Shown here piece after piece: positions 7,197 to 16,310 of a stretch of 25,092 bases of DNA. This stretch comes from CAYZJV01 sp049310885. GTDB lineage: Bacteria > Spirochaetota > Spirochaetia > Sphaerochaetales > Sphaerochaetaceae. The position numbers and the translations under genes were made by a program. The notes beneath the pieces are model-generated. The model saw only the letters and a program-made list of their open reading frames with translations. It did not search any database and was not told the DNA's origin. The stretch spans positions 1-25,092 of the forward strand of contig NZ_JBMDYO010000014.1 in the NCBI RefSeq assembly GCF_049310885.1, written 5' to 3'. The stretch's first letter is position 1. The number at the start of each line of letters is the position of its first letter.

Positions 7197-7297
7197 TGTC
7201 AGCGTTCTTGGGAACAGGTCAACTGTTTTTTAGCGCTTTCACGGTATTTGGAAACATATCAACGATTTTATAGTTCTCGGGAACATATCAACTCAAA
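7197..7297. mobile_element. IS21-family-like terminal region (no transposase present)
   Basis: Three related boxes, GGGAACAGGTCAAC (7210-7223), GGAAACATATCAAC (7250-7263) and GGGAACATATCAAC (7279-7292), lie in one orientation. Multiple repeated boxes at the termini are typical of IS21-type elements. No istA or istB frame adjoins them, so this is at most an orphan end at the left edge of the AT-rich block. Confidence 0.4.
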
Positions 7298-7872
<575 letters not shown>

Positions 7873-7873
7873 G

Positions 7874-8412
<539 letters not shown>

Positions 8413-8443
8413 TTTCTCCTCCTTATAAATTTAAATACAGATA

Positions 8444-8480
8444 CCCCTTGATTTTATCTTTGAGGAAATAAATCAAGGGG
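8444..8480 (-). terminator. Strong hairpin between cadA and lspA
   Basis: CCCCTTGATTT (8444-8454) pairs perfectly with AAATCAAGGGG (8470-8480), an 11-bp stem with a 15-base loop. On the minus strand it follows the cadA stop by 18 bases. There is no long T run, only TATCTGTATTT, so it is more likely a partial attenuator or mRNA stabiliser than a full terminator. Confidence 0.6.
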
Positions 8481-8498
8481 TTAATAAATCATGTAGGC

Positions 8499-11096
8499 TT
8501 ATATACTTTTTGTATTCATTACCCTCATTGCATTTAATACTGCGATTATTGCCACACCCATGTCAGCGAATACAGCTTCCCACATAGTTGCAACTCCCAC
8601 CGCACCAAGTGCAAGGAATATGGCTTTAACCCCTAATGCAAACACAATGTTTTGCATCACAATTTTCCTAGTCCTTTTTGCTACTTTAATTGCAGTGACA
8701 ATTTTTGATGGTTCATCCGTCATGATAACTATATCAGCTGCTTCAATTGCAGCATCAGACCCCAAGCCGCCCATTGCCATGCCAATATCAGCTCTCGCAA
8801 GTACTGGTGCATCATTGATACCATCTCCAACAAATACAATTTTCCCCTTATGAGATTTTTTAGCATCCAGATCCTCAATTTTTTCTACCTTGTCGGCCGG
8901 TAACAATTCAGTATACACCTTGTCAATTCCAAGTTGGGTTGCTATTTTTTCCCCAACTGCCTTCGAATCACCAGTAAGCATAACAGTATTTCTAACACCT
9001 AATGCCTTCAATCCTTTAATCGCATCAGCTGAATCTTCCTTCACTGCGTCAGAGATTACAATATTGCCTGCATATTTCTTGTCTACTGCAACATGTACTA
9101 TTGTACCCAGAGTCTCAACTTCCTGATATTTAATGTTTTCTTTATTCATCAGTTTGCTATTTCCGGCAAGAATCTCTTTACCACCAACTTTAGCTAAAAT
9201 CCCATGACCTGCAATTTCCTCATAGTCTTCAATTTTAGTGATATCGACATCTTTGTTATAGACTTTCAAAATGGATAGTGCAATTGGATGACTTGAGTGA
9301 CTTTCAGCAAATGCTGCATATTCAATCAATTCCTCATTTGTAAAATCAATTTGAGAGTTGATATTCACAACTTCAAATACACCCTTTGTTAGCGTTCCCG
9401 TCTTATCGAAAACAACTGTTTCCACATTGTTCAACGCTTCAAGATAGTTACTGCCTTTTACTAATATACCTCTCTTCGATGCTCCACCAATCCCTCCGAA
9501 GAAGCCCAATGGTATTGAAATTACTAACGCACATGGACAAGATATAACTAAGAACACTAAGGCTCGATATATCCATGTAGAGAAAGTTGCACCGGGGATC
9601 ACCAATGGAGGTATGATTGCTAAGGCTAATGCTCCAAAAACTACAATCGGAGTATAGGAACGCGCAAATTTTGTTATAAATTTTTCTGTAGGAGCTTTCT
9701 TACTGCTGGCATTCTGAACCAGATCCAAAATTTTAGATACAGTTGAATCACCAAAATCCTTTGTTACCTCTATTGTCAAAACGCCATTTTTATTAATGAA
9801 TCCGCTCAATGCATCGTTTCCTGGCTCGAGTTCACGAGGAACAGATTCCCCTGTTAACGCTGCAGTGTCAACCATTGAGTTTCCTTCTATAACCTTGCCA
9901 TCGAGGGGAACTTTTTCTCCTGGCTTAACAATAATGATGTCACCTATGTTTACCTCTTCAGGAGATACTTTCCTGATCTCATCGCCAACTTTAAGATTTG
10001 CATAGTCAGGACGTATATCCATCAAAGCACTTATTGATTTTCTGGAGTGACCTACAGCTATATCCTGAAACAATTCACCTACCAGATAGAACAGCATAAC
10101 TGCTACACCTTCTGGATACTCTCCAACGAAGAAAGCACCAATGGTAGCAATACTCATTAGAAAATGCTCACTGAATACCTGTCCACGGGCAATACCTTTT
10201 ATTGCTCTTAAGACAACCTCTCCACCAACTATAATATAACTAATAATAAATAAGGTAAGCTCAAGCCAATTTTGGAAATTAAAGATGATTCCCACGGCAA
10301 ATATTGCTCCACCGACCACAAGTCTTATGATTTCTTTTTTGTTGACACCTTCTTCTTCCTCTTCATTATTTTCTTTTATGTTGGCCTTAGATGTATCTTT
10401 CTCAAAAACAATCTTTACATCCGGTTCGATTTTTTTTACAATGCCTTCAATCTTCTCATTTAATTCAGTGCGGTTGACTTTCGGACTTATTTCCATTGTT
10501 AGTTTCTTCGAAACAAAATCTACTGCAGCAAACTCCACTCCTTCTAAACCGCTTATTTCTTTTTCCATTTTAGCTGCACAATTCGCGCATCCAAGTCCTT
10601 CAAGCATTACTATGCTTTTGTTCACCTTTTTCTTCTCTGCATCAACTATTTTAACATCCGGCTCAAGTATATTTACAATGGATGTTACTTCTCCAAGAAT
10701 TTTACCAAATTCCTTTTTATCGACCGCTTCAATTGTCAGCTTCTTAGTAACAAAATCAACGGTTGCACTATTTACTCCTTCAAGGCTTTGTGTTTGAGCT
10801 TCAATCTTTGCAGCACAATTCGCACAATCAAGTCCTTCAAGTATTAATACTTTTTTATTGCTCTTGCTAATGGATTTTTCTTTCACTGCCACATCCGGTT
10901 CGTGCTTGTGCACTATGGTTTCAACCTGCTGTAGTGTATTCTTATACTCTTGCTCTGATTCAGTTTCTAAAGTCAATGTCTTGTTCATGAAGTTCATATA
11001 GGCTTTGACTCCATTTAATTTATTAACCTCATCTTCAATTTTAGCTGCACAATTTGCACAATCTAATCCTTCTAAAATTATTTCCTTCTTTAACAT
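8499..11096 (-). CDS. cadA: Cd/Zn/Pb-exporting P1B ATPase with three N-terminal metal-binding domains
   Basis: This is an 865-residue inner-membrane ATPase that exports Cd(II), Zn(II) or Pb(II). The start is ATG at 11094-11096; a GTG one codon earlier is possible, and AAGGTGG lies upstream. Three HMA domains stand in tandem with CANC at residues 13-16, 91-94 and 170-173; cadmium pumps usually have one or two. An acidic linker (NNEEEEEG) precedes the membrane part. LTGES, CPC (520-522) in the metal helix, FDKTGTLTKG with Asp564 phosphorylated, and GDGINDAP are all present. The CPC motif alone also fits copper pumps, but the CadC-like repressor just upstream points to Cd/Zn/Pb. Confidence 0.92.
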   Translation of the reverse strand: MLKKEIILEGLDCANCAAKIEDEVNKLNGVKAYMNFMNKTLTLETESEQEYKNTLQQVETIVHKHEPDVAVKEKSISKSNKKVLILEGLDCANCAAKIEAQTQSLEGVNSATVDFVTKKLTIEAVDKKEFGKILGEVTSIVNILEPDVKIVDAEKKKVNKSIVMLEGLGCANCAAKMEKEISGLEGVEFAAVDFVSKKLTMEISPKVNRTELNEKIEGIVKKIEPDVKIVFEKDTSKANIKENNEEEEEGVNKKEIIRLVVGGAIFAVGIIFNFQNWLELTLFIISYIIVGGEVVLRAIKGIARGQVFSEHFLMSIATIGAFFVGEYPEGVAVMLFYLVGELFQDIAVGHSRKSISALMDIRPDYANLKVGDEIRKVSPEEVNIGDIIIVKPGEKVPLDGKVIEGNSMVDTAALTGESVPRELEPGNDALSGFINKNGVLTIEVTKDFGDSTVSKILDLVQNASSKKAPTEKFITKFARSYTPIVVFGALALAIIPPLVIPGATFSTWIYRALVFLVISCPCALVISIPLGFFGGIGGASKRGILVKGSNYLEALNNVETVVFDKTGTLTKGVFEVVNINSQIDFTNEELIEYAAFAESHSSHPIALSILKVYNKDVDITKIEDYEEIAGHGILAKVGGKEILAGNSKLMNKENIKYQEVETLGTIVHVAVDKKYAGNIVISDAVKEDSADAIKGLKALGVRNTVMLTGDSKAVGEKIATQLGIDKVYTELLPADKVEKIEDLDAKKSHKGKIVFVGDGINDAPVLARADIGMAMGGLGSDAAIEAADIVIMTDEPSKIVTAIKVAKRTRKIVMQNIVFALGVKAIFLALGAVGVATMWEAVFADMGVAIIAVLNAMRVMNTKSI

Positions 11097-11109
11097 CACT
11101 GCCCCACCT

Positions 11110-11484
11110 TTACTTACTTTCTTCTGAAATATGAATTAATCCTTGGTCAAATATTTGCTTTACATGTTCATCTTCAAGGGAGTAGAATACAATCTTTCCT
11201 TCTCTTCTGCTCTTTACTAGTTCAGCCTGCTTTAAGACTCTTAGCTGATGAGAAATTGCTGATTGGGTCATATTCAATAAGAATGCAATATCGCAAACGC
11301 ACATCTCGGCTTCATCTAACGCCCAGATTATCTTAATTCTTGTTGAATCCCCAAAGACCTTAAATAGCTCCGCAAGATCATATAGGGTTTCTTCTTGAGG
11401 CATTTTTTCTCGAACTTGGTTAACAGTCTCCTCATGTATAACATCACAGTCACATCTTTCAGTTGGTTGAATTTTCCTTGCCAC
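11110..11484 (-). CDS. cadC: ArsR/SmtB-family Cd/Pb/Zn-sensing repressor (CadC-like)
   Basis: This is a 124-residue winged-helix repressor. The start is ATG at 11484 after CGGAGGTG. The cysteines match the CadC site: CDC (C11, C13) in the N-terminal arm and MCVC (C62, C64) in the alpha3 helix. The second, alpha5 zinc site is also complete (Asp105, His107, His118, Glu121), the spacing of staphylococcal CadC. The recognition helix is QSAISHQLRVLKQ. It is the first gene of the unit, 14 bases ahead of cadA. Two copies of an inverted-repeat operator surround its promoter. Confidence 0.93.
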   Translation of the reverse strand: MARKIQPTERCDCDVIHEETVNQVREKMPQEETLYDLAELFKVFGDSTRIKIIWALDEAEMCVCDIAFLLNMTQSAISHQLRVLKQAELVKSRREGKIVFYSLEDEHVKQIFDQGLIHISEESK

Positions 11485-11515
11485 ATTATCACCTCCGATA
11501 TTATTTCAATTGCAT

Positions 11516-11593
11516 ACTTGAACAGTTATTCACATGTTAATTTTACTACTGCGATAAAAAGAAGTCAATAGATACTTGAACAGTTATTCAAGT
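11516..11593 (-). promoter_or_regulatory. cadC promoter flanked by two CadC operators
   Basis: On the minus strand TTGACT (11563-11568), a 17-base spacer and TAAAAT (11540-11545) form a good promoter. Upstream, ACTTGAACAGTTATTCAAGT (11574-11593) is an inverted repeat with perfect seven-base arms. Downstream, ACTTGAACAGTTATTCA begins a second, less symmetrical copy (11516-11537). Sites on both sides of the promoter suggest cooperative or looping repression. Confidence 0.85.
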
Positions 11594-11640
11594 GAACGAG
11601 CAATGTATTTTCTATTTATACTTGATGAGGGTTTTAACGA

Positions 11641-11684
11641 TTAAAACACCGCCAGATAAAGGATAATTCTCCTCGACTGGCGGT
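11641..11684 (-). terminator. Terminator at the end of the recombinase trio
   Basis: CCGCCAG (11649-11655) and CTGGCGG (11677-11683) pair, with inner complementarity around GGATAATTCTCC. On the minus strand the stem is followed by TGTTTTAA. It closes the recombinase transcript, whose decayed last piece ends at 11697. Confidence 0.65.
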
Positions 11685-11696
11685 TAGTTATATGCA

Positions 11697-11889
11697 TTAT
11701 ATTTCTACATCAATTTCAGCACTGAGCCTGAACTCAATAGTCAGTTTATCATCTAAGACTGTTAACTTCTCAATAAGCCGTCTCACCAATAGATCATCAT
11801 ATTCTGCGAGTTGACATGACTGCGTTTTCAACCAATGCATTTTGCCTCAGTTCACGCAAGCGGTATATCTCATCAGCCACTTCGTTATA
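11697..11889 (-). pseudogene. Frameshifted C-terminal remnant of another large serine recombinase
   Basis: The minus strand reads HYNEVADEIYRLRELRQNAL in one frame. It then shifts frame to EYDDLLVRRLIEKLTVLDDK followed by LTIEFRLSAEIDVEI and stop. This matches the C-terminal end of the intact neighbour (YEEDYVRTLLEKITVYDD), but comes after that neighbour's stop codon. It is therefore the leftover of a second gene whose body was replaced or deleted, probably by recombination between paralogues. Confidence 0.75.
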
Positions 11890-11901
11890 GTGTTGTATCG
11901 A

Positions 11902-13476
11902 TTACTCGTCAATTTGGATTTCAATTCCAGACTTAAATTCCACAATGAAATAGTCATCATAAACCGTTATCTTTTCCAAGAGAGTCCTTACATAATCTTC
12001 TTCATATTCAGTCAACTCGCAAGGCAGATCGTTAAGGAAACGCATCATCTCATCGAGTCGTGTTCTCAGATCCTGTCGGGATGCCTGCTCATTTTGAAGG
12101 GCCTGCTTCTCATCACGCAGCCTTCTAATCTCCATACCAAGCTCATCACCGGTATTCTTAGAATTAACGGTTGCCAATAGCTCCTGCTGCATTGACTTCA
12201 TCTGTTCATCAATCGCTGCAATCTGATTTGAAGTGACTTCCTCCAGACTACTCTCGATATTCTCTCGCAAAAGAGGAAGGATTGCTTTCTTTTCCCGGAA
12301 CGCTTCGTTTATGGCCTTGATAACTACCTCATGGAGAAATTCTTCATGAACAGTCCTTGCGGTACAATCTGGACCATCTTTTTCTACCCTGCTGACGCAG
12401 CGCCAAACGGTGGACTTACACCCACGATTGTTCCATTTAATTCTGCGGAAGATGTCACCGCAGTGAGCGCAGAACACTATTCCAGATAAAGCGTAGCGGC
12501 CACTATAGATTCGTTTGCGCTTTGTGGTGCCTTTGGTAAGGTTTGCGCGTCTTGCGATTTCCTCCTGTACCTTTAGGAAGATATCCTTTGGAATAATAGC
12601 TTCATGACTGTCCTCTACATAATATTTAGGAACCTGACCCTTATTAGCTTCACGCTTCTTTTCAAGAATATCCACCGTATAGGTCTTCTGAAGCAAAGCG
12701 TCTCCGATGTACTTCTCGTTTGTAAGTATCTGCTTTATATTGCTTTCATGCCATTTTGCATTACCGGCACCGTTCAGAATTCCATCGGCTTCAAGCGACC
12801 TTTTTATCTGTAAGAAGCTCTTACCGCTAAGGTACTCTCTATAGATGCGCTTAACGACTTCAGCTTGCTCTGGATCAATGATGAGGTGCCCGTCTGCATC
12901 TTTGGTATATCCCAAGAACCAGTTGTGATTGACCTGAACTTTTCCTTGTTGGTATCGGAACTGCAAACCCAGACGAACGTTAGCCGATAATGACTCACTT
13001 TCTTGCTGTGCAAGAGAAGCCATAATTGTCATTAGAACTTCACCTTTAGCATCGAGCGTATTGATATTTTCTTTTTCGAAGTAAACGCCGATGTTCTTAT
13101 TCTTAAGGGCTCTGGTATAATTCAGACAATCAACCGTATTCCTTGCAAATCGGCTGATGGACTTGGTAATAACCATATCTATCTTGCCTTCGTTACAGTC
13201 ATTAATCATGCGCTGGAATTCATCACGCTTTTTCGTATTCATTCCAGAAATGCCGTCATCGGCATATATCCCGGCCAGCACCCAATCCGGGTGACTATTG
13301 ATAAACGAAGTGTAATGCTCAATCTGTGTTTCATAGCTGGTTTCCTGCTCATCACTATCAGTGGAAACACGGCAATAAGCAGCTACTCGTGTTTTCTGGA
13401 CTTTATCGGTTGTTTTCTGTGTACCGATTGTTTTCTTTGCAGGAATAACCGTAACATTGCTGGCTAAGGAAATCAT
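11902..13476 (-). CDS. Large serine recombinase, intact
   Basis: This is a 524-residue site-specific recombinase of the kind that moves clostridial integrative elements. The catalytic serine is Ser38 (YCRVSTDSDEQ). The core is complete (DDGISGMNTKKRDEF, KSISRFARNTVDCL, LAQQESESLSANVR). The PF07508 domain includes NIKQILTNEKYIGD. A zinc ribbon starts CAHCGDIF and has further cysteines at about 50 residues downstream. A coiled-coil region and the typical TVYDDYFIVEFKSG end follow. The start overlaps the preceding small gene by ATGA, so the two are translationally coupled. Composition is AT-rich like the cad operon. This is the most likely enzyme to have moved the 7.0-15.2 kb block. Confidence 0.95.
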   Translation of the reverse strand: MISLASNVTVIPAKKTIGTQKTTDKVQKTRVAAYCRVSTDSDEQETSYETQIEHYTSFINSHPDWVLAGIYADDGISGMNTKKRDEFQRMINDCNEGKIDMVITKSISRFARNTVDCLNYTRALKNKNIGVYFEKENINTLDAKGEVLMTIMASLAQQESESLSANVRLGLQFRYQQGKVQVNHNWFLGYTKDADGHLIIDPEQAEVVKRIYREYLSGKSFLQIKRSLEADGILNGAGNAKWHESNIKQILTNEKYIGDALLQKTYTVDILEKKREANKGQVPKYYVEDSHEAIIPKDIFLKVQEEIARRANLTKGTTKRKRIYSGRYALSGIVFCAHCGDIFRRIKWNNRGCKSTVWRCVSRVEKDGPDCTARTVHEEFLHEVVIKAINEAFREKKAILPLLRENIESSLEEVTSNQIAAIDEQMKSMQQELLATVNSKNTGDELGMEIRRLRDEKQALQNEQASRQDLRTRLDEMMRFLNDLPCELTEYEEDYVRTLLEKITVYDDYFIVEFKSGIEIQIDE

Positions 13477-13892
13477 ACATCCACCTCGCTTTCTATCAAG
13501 CTGTAGACGTATTCTGCCTGTGTAAAAGGATCATCATATTTTATTTGAACCTTTGGCATCTTAAAACCTGTAGCAATCTTGCTCACTTTGGCTGGCTTAT
13601 CATCAAATACTCTTCCAAGCTTAGCCTGTCGTTTTACACGCTCGGCTTCTGCCGCGACAAAGGTCTCATTATCAATAATCGCCGGGTAATAGTCGTCTCC
13701 GAGGTAATGCTTATTTTGCATCATCTTCTTTGCACCTGTGTGGTAAAGCTTAAGTCCGGCGGCTTCTGCTGCTGGCACGTAGGCAAGGCCAGAGAGGTAT
13801 GCTTTATAGATCTTCTTTACTTGCTTTGCTTTTTCTTCATCAATCACCGCTTTACCATTTTCGATTCTGTATCCGTATGGGACATGACTCAT
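13473..13892 (-). CDS. Small recombinase-domain protein without catalytic domain
   Basis: This 139-residue protein begins directly with the DNA-binding recombinase domain of large serine recombinases (MSHVPYGYRIENGK, then MMQNKHYLGDDYYPAIID). It has no resolvase domain and no catalytic serine. The start is ATG at 13892 with AAGGAAAGG upstream, only four bases after the stop of the preceding recombinase, and it overlaps the next one by four bases. The tight coupling on both sides implies a stable partner of the recombinases, perhaps a directionality or DNA-bridging factor. That role is inferred. Confidence 0.8.
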   Translation of the reverse strand: MSHVPYGYRIENGKAVIDEEKAKQVKKIYKAYLSGLAYVPAAEAAGLKLYHTGAKKMMQNKHYLGDDYYPAIIDNETFVAAEAERVKRQAKLGRVFDDKPAKVSKIATGFKMPKVQIKYDDPFTQAEYVYSLIESEVDV

Positions 13893-13896
13893 ATTC

Positions 13897-14858
13897 TCAC
13901 AACCTTTCCTTAAGGGTTAAACCGCACTTTAGTGCGAAGCCTATTTCACTTCTGGTGTAAACAGTAATGTGGTCAACATGTGCCTCAAAGGCAACTGCAT
14001 CAAATTCTGCAAGTCCTGCACTATTGTTTACATACTTTAAGAGCCTGCTTACTGCTTTCGAATTCTCAAGCTCACCATTTACCGAGCGGTACAAGGCTTC
14101 CTTTTCATTTCTCAACTCCTCAGCTTCAGCTAAAAGTTCACTATTCTGTTTGGCATATAGTGCAGGCTCGATGTACTGCTTTGAAAGAAGGTTTGTAAGA
14201 ACCTGCCTTCGGTCAAAGTTCTGTTCCAAAGCCGTCTCAAGCTCGTTAATTCGAGTAAGTGCATTAGCTTGGTCAATGCTTTTAAGGCTATTAAGGAACG
14301 GTTGTAAAAGAACCTTTTTGCTAAAAATCAGCTTGTTCACCATATTTACAAAGGCGACCTCAAAATCCGTCTCGTTGATAAAAAGCTGGCCGCACTTATT
14401 TTTGTCCTTCAGGTGAGTGTTGCAGGTGTAAGCATAGTATTTAGCCTTACAAGCGGTATGTGTTCTTCTTTTCCAAGTAGCACCGCATTCAGCGCATATT
14501 ATTTTTCCTGAGAATGGGTATCGGCTCAGGTACTTCTCATCATCCGCCACAATATTCTTTTCTTTAGCACGCTGGACAATAATCGCCTGTGCCGCTTCAA
14601 AGTCCTCGGTGCTAATTATTGCGTCATGATGACCTTTGACATAGTACTGCGGCTTTTCACCCCGATTGGTATGCCTGTTAAACTGCGAATCAGTGAATGT
14701 TTTCTGAAAGAGCACATCACCCGTATATTTCTCATTTTTCAGGATTTCTTTAACTACCGTTGAGCTCCATTTGCCGCCTCGCTTTGTCAGTGCCTTTTTC
14801 TCTCTAAGTGCTTTTGCTATTTTATAGCTGCCTTTTCCAGAAAGGCATTTACTGCATT
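13897..14858 (-). pseudogene. Large serine recombinase, 5' truncated (catalytic domain lost)
   Basis: Only the part from the recombinase domain onward remains. The frame reads SGKGSYKIAKALREKKALTK, then KNEKYTGDVLFQKTF, a zinc ribbon (CAECGATWKRR with later cysteines), a coiled coil and the C-terminal HITVYTRSEIGFALK. The frame stops being recombinase-like near 14858, where an HsdS fragment on the other strand begins. Internal ATG at 14715 could give a 272-residue product. It is the first member of the three-recombinase series. Confidence 0.85.
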
Positions 14859-15107
14859 TTTCGGTCAGAAGAAATTCAACGAACGATTGCGAAGTATGCT
14901 ATTGGTTCAAACATTCTTCACGCCTCTAGCGCTATTGAGCATCTGACCTTCCCATGGAGTAAAGAAGAAGTTGAAAAGTTCAATAAGCTTGTCGAACCCA
15001 TGTATAGACTGATGGTTGATAATATTGAACAAAATATTGCTCTAACAAAGCTGCAAGATTTTCTCCTTCCGTTATTAATGAATAGGCAAGTAAGAGTTAA
15101 GACTTAG
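14856..15107 (+). pseudogene. hsdS: C-terminal fragment of a type I restriction specificity subunit (HsdS)
   Basis: The plus-strand frame reads FRSEEIQRTIAKYAIGSNIL and later EQNIALTKLQDFLLPLLMNR, ending RQVRVKT and stop. This is the signature end of HsdS, whose second target-recognition domain and final helix specify DNA sequence for type I enzymes. The rest of hsdS, hsdM and hsdR are absent. The left edge abuts the truncated recombinase, so this is likely target DNA carried along from a previous insertion site. Confidence 0.75.
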
Positions 15108-15225
15108 CATTTGTGATTAATGCAATCTTGTCTGAATTCTTGTTTTCTTGACTCGAGTTATCAGTATCACTTCATTATTAGCATCAGTTGAAAATAACTC
15201 TTAGGAAAAAATTCGACAGACACCT
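15108..15225. other. Short junction between the HsdS fragment and the recombinase 3' fragment
   Basis: No gene, clear repeat or hairpin was recognised. The right boundary of the foreign block must lie in this stretch or at its end, because recombinase homology resumes at about 15226. Confidence 0.4.
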
Positions 15226-15341
15226 ACAAACGTTCCAATATGGAGGTTAATATGCACGGCAACAAGGTCCGAAAGAGCACCCATTACAGCTCCAAGACGG
15301 CTGTGAAAAAAGCAAACAAAACCCCTGAACTCCAAAACTAA
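15226..15341 (+). pseudogene. 3' fragment of compact serine recombinase copy A
   Basis: The frame resumes at KRSN and ends NKVRKSTHYSSKTAV ... TPELQN and stop, against the same residues at the end of the copy at 22697. About 34 codons between this piece and the one ending at 7024 are missing. An ATG at 15252 has TGGAGGT upstream, so a 29-residue basic peptide could be translated, probably by chance. Confidence 0.85.
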
Positions 15342-15560
15342 ATGGCATATTAATCAACGGTATTGTTGAAAATACGAGTGTGCGTACGTGGAATAAAAAT
15401 TGACGAAATTGAGTAGTCTAAATTAATAAAAATCCTGAAAAACTGGTAAAATAACGAATAAATAAGTGTTTACAAAGCAAATACTTGCATAGAGTAATCT
15501 TGTATCAAGGGCAAGTTGTCATTGATGATGTATAGTCTAAATAAAATTAAACAATATAGA
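15342..15560 (+). repeat. Conserved 3' flank of the recombinase element (left copy)
   Basis: About 200 non-coding bases after the stop match 23860-24075, for example ATTGACGAAATTGAGTAGTC and CTGAAAAACTGGTAAAAT. Conservation past the coding end marks this as part of the mobile unit and perhaps its recombination site. Confidence 0.75.
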
Positions 15561-15860
15561 AAATTGGGAATTTTTATTGATACTACTATAAAATATTAGA
15601 GAAATTTTCCGATTCTTTACCATCGACGTTTTTTGTTCTTGAACTTTAATGCGGGTCAAAGAGAAATATCCTTGTCTTTCACACGCATGCAGGGAAAACA
15701 ACAATTGCACTCAGCAAGTTGCTTTTGTATAGGATCATGGAAAAGTGGGCTGCAGTTCTGTTACGATTCATAGAGCATCATCCACCAAATCCTAAAAACT
15801 GCGGAATTTTTAGGCAGACAGAGTCCGCATCATTCACATCTTTCATTGGCAAACAGGTGT
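15561..15860. other. Gene-free stretch before the molybdenum module
   Basis: I see no convincing gene, RNA or terminator here. A 71-codon plus-strand frame (15719-15934) overlaps the modE-like gene and has no recognisable content. Confidence 0.45.
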
Positions 15861-16208
15861 TCAACCGAAGTTTTCCAGAACAGCCTTTTGGGCGAAAGCT
15901 TCAATCTCCTTGGCTGTCTTATCGAAAGCCTTGATGTATTCGCGGGCATTTTCTGTAAGTGCAGAATGCCCACCTTTTGCTCCTCCTGAAGCTCTCTCGA
16001 CCAGCGTTTCTCCAAGCCCGCCTTCTGCGTTTCTAATTATCGTCCAAGCCTTGGAATAGGACAGTTCGAGGTTTTTTGCCGCTTCCGAGACCAATCCAGT
16101 TTTCTCGATTTCCTTCAGAAGCCAGATGACACCAGGTCCAAAGCAGATTACACCGTTCTTCTTGATCATGATTTTTACGTAGCATTCCATGTTTTTAGTA
16201 TAGTCCAT
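15861..16208 (-). CDS. ModE-type molybdate-responsive HTH regulator (DNA-binding domain only)
   Basis: This 115-residue winged-helix protein matches the N-terminal domain of ModE. Features are GPGVIWLLKEIEKTGLVSEA (a helix leading to the HTH), then SYSKAWTIIRNAE as recognition helix and the GGAKGG wing. The C-terminal molybdate-binding MOP domains of full ModE are missing, so either it senses molybdate differently or it works with another protein. No good ribosome site precedes ATG 16208; ATG 16190 is an alternative. It is divergent from the moeA-like/mogA/modABC/moaAC unit and is probably its regulator. Confidence 0.82.
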   Translation of the reverse strand: MDYTKNMECYVKIMIKKNGVICFGPGVIWLLKEIEKTGLVSEAAKNLELSYSKAWTIIRNAEGGLGETLVERASGGAKGGHSALTENAREYIKAFDKTAKEIEAFAQKAVLENFG

Positions 16209-16247
16209 TTTGCATTCTCTGCCATTCTGTATTTAAAAATATAATGA

Positions 16248-16276
16248 TTGTCAAATTCCCAGAATGTTTGTACAAT
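16248..16276 (+). promoter_or_regulatory. Promoter of the molybdenum operon
   Basis: TTGTCA (16248-16253), a 17-base spacer and TACAAT (16271-16276) precede the MoeA-like start by 34 bases. The same -35 bases read TTGACA on the minus strand, as a possible -35 for the divergent modE-like gene, so one bound regulator could govern both. CATTCTG (16224-16230) and CAGAATG (16260-16266) form an inverted pair around the region, a possible operator. Confidence 0.72.
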
Positions 16277-16310
16277 ACATCCGTCTATTTTTCAAAAAGG
16301 ATACGCAATC

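Noticed and set aside
15719..15934. 71-codon plus-strand frame before the ModE-like gene
   Set aside because: There is no ribosome site or motif and it overlaps the ModE-like gene.
16277..16310. Molybdenum cofactor riboswitch before the MoeA-like gene
   Set aside because: The leader between the promoter and the start codon is only about 28 bases, far too short.
16248..16310. Longer N-terminus of the MoeA-like protein
   Set aside because: The extension contains the promoter itself, and ATG 16311 has a better ribosome site.
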